Positions 4,875 through 5,317 of a stretch of 5,317 nt of DNA are shown piece after piece. Each line of letters starts with the position of its first letter. Position 1 is the stretch's first letter. A program made the translations under genes and the position numbers. The notes below the pieces were generated by a model, which was not told where the DNA came from, did no database searches, and saw only the letters and a list, made by a program, of their open reading frames with translations. The stretch is taken from assembly GCA_003243865.1 (NCBI GenBank), contig QHBQ01000517.1:1-5317 (forward strand), given 5' to 3'. The DNA comes from Candidatus Chloroheliales bacterium. Lineage in GTDB: Bacteria; Chloroflexota; Chloroflexia; QHBQ01.

Positions 4875-5317
4875 ATGTCCAACCATCGCGTAGTGATTAC
4901 CGGAATAGGCGCGATTACCCCAATTGGGCATGGCCGTGAGGGGTTGTGGAATGGCCTGCGCCGCAACGTTTCGGCGGTGCAGCATATTGACCGCTTCGAC
5001 CCCGACGGCTTCCGTTCGCAGAATGCCGCCCAGGTCAACGATTTCGACCCGCTCACCTACATGAACGAGCGCCGCGCCCATCGCCTCGACCGCTTTGCCC
5101 AATTTGGGATGGCTGCCTGCCGCCTGGCAGTGGCCGACGCCTGCCTGGAGTTGGGCCGCGATGAGGCTGAGGTTGCCGGTATCTACCTGGGCAGCGCGTT
5201 GGGCGGCATCATCTACGCCGAGGAGCAGCACAGCAACTATATGCGCGAGGGGCTGCACGCGGTCAGCCCCACTCTGGCGGTGGCGGTCTTCGGTGGGGCC
5301 AGCCCCTCGAACGTGGC
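4875..5317 (+). CDS. Beta-ketoacyl-ACP synthase (FabF/KAS II-like), partial (C-terminus off the right edge)
   Basis: The frame is open from the ATG at 4875 to the window end, giving 147 codons of a protein that normally has about 410 residues. The N-terminus RVVITGIGAITPIG is the conserved first strand and turn of condensing enzymes. FDPLTYMNERRAHRLDRFAQFGMAA (58-82) corresponds to the FabF segment containing DRFxQ, and GIYLGSALGG (102-111) to the strand before the active-site region. Such enzymes extend an acyl chain by decarboxylative Claisen condensation with malonyl-ACP. The catalytic Cys and two His residues lie beyond the edge, so activity cannot be confirmed; a chain-length-factor-like partner lacking Cys is possible. 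AAGGA (4864-4868) lies 6 nt before the start. The 68-bp gap from the cyclase-like gene suggests co-transcription. Confidence 0.93.
   Translation, partial: MSNHRVVITGIGAITPIGHGREGLWNGLRRNVSAVQHIDRFDPDGFRSQNAAQVNDFDPLTYMNERRAHRLDRFAQFGMAACRLAVADACLELGRDEAEVAGIYLGSALGGIIYAEEQHSNYMREGLHAVSPTLAVAVFGGASPSNV

Overview
The window is about 5.3 kb of GC-rich bacterial chromosome with six protein-coding genes, two of them cut by the window edges. No tRNA, rRNA, CRISPR array, transposase or phage gene is visible. The protein styles suggest a Chloroflexota bacterium or a relative: an ECF sigma factor with a non-zinc, single-span partner protein, a CysA-type rhodanese, and a START-like cyclase next to a FabF-type synthase. 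The dispersed GC-rich palindromes and a heptanucleotide repeat fit that too. The assignment is an inference from general resemblance and no marker gene supports it.

Layout. Bases 1-1268 (minus) hold the N-terminal 422 residues of a membrane-anchored putative anti-sigma factor. Its start overlaps the stop of an ECF sigma factor gene (1265-1858, minus) in an ATGA junction, so the two form a translationally coupled pair. A 133-bp divergent spacer with overlapping promoter-like sites separates the sigma gene from an alpha/beta hydrolase (1992-2840, plus). The hydrolase has a four-copy 7-bp tandem repeat inside its first 17 codons. The hydrolase and a thiosulfate sulfurtransferase gene (3100-3987, minus) converge on a repeat-rich, gene-free spacer (2841-3099) with a nested inverted repeat: 29-bp perfect inner arms, imperfect outer arms and a 32-bp tandem repeat.

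The sulfurtransferase has a strong Shine-Dalgarno sequence and a good sigma-70 type promoter at 4092-4120. A 342-bp spacer (4009-4350) carries this promoter, GC-rich palindromes and a possible promoter for the rightward genes. These are an SRPBCC (START/polyketide-cyclase-like) protein starting with TTG (4351-4806) and the first 147 codons of a beta-ketoacyl-ACP synthase (4875 to the right edge). Together they look like the start of a fatty-acid-like or type II polyketide-like operon.

How the genes work together. The sigma/anti-sigma pair is one regulatory module, and the cyclase/ketosynthase pair is probably one biosynthetic module. The hydrolase and sulfurtransferase look like independent single-gene units. 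I see no clear case for a wholly new system. The best leads are the unusual outer domain of the anti-sigma protein, the heptanucleotide repeat in the hydrolase start, and the foldback repeat between the convergent genes.
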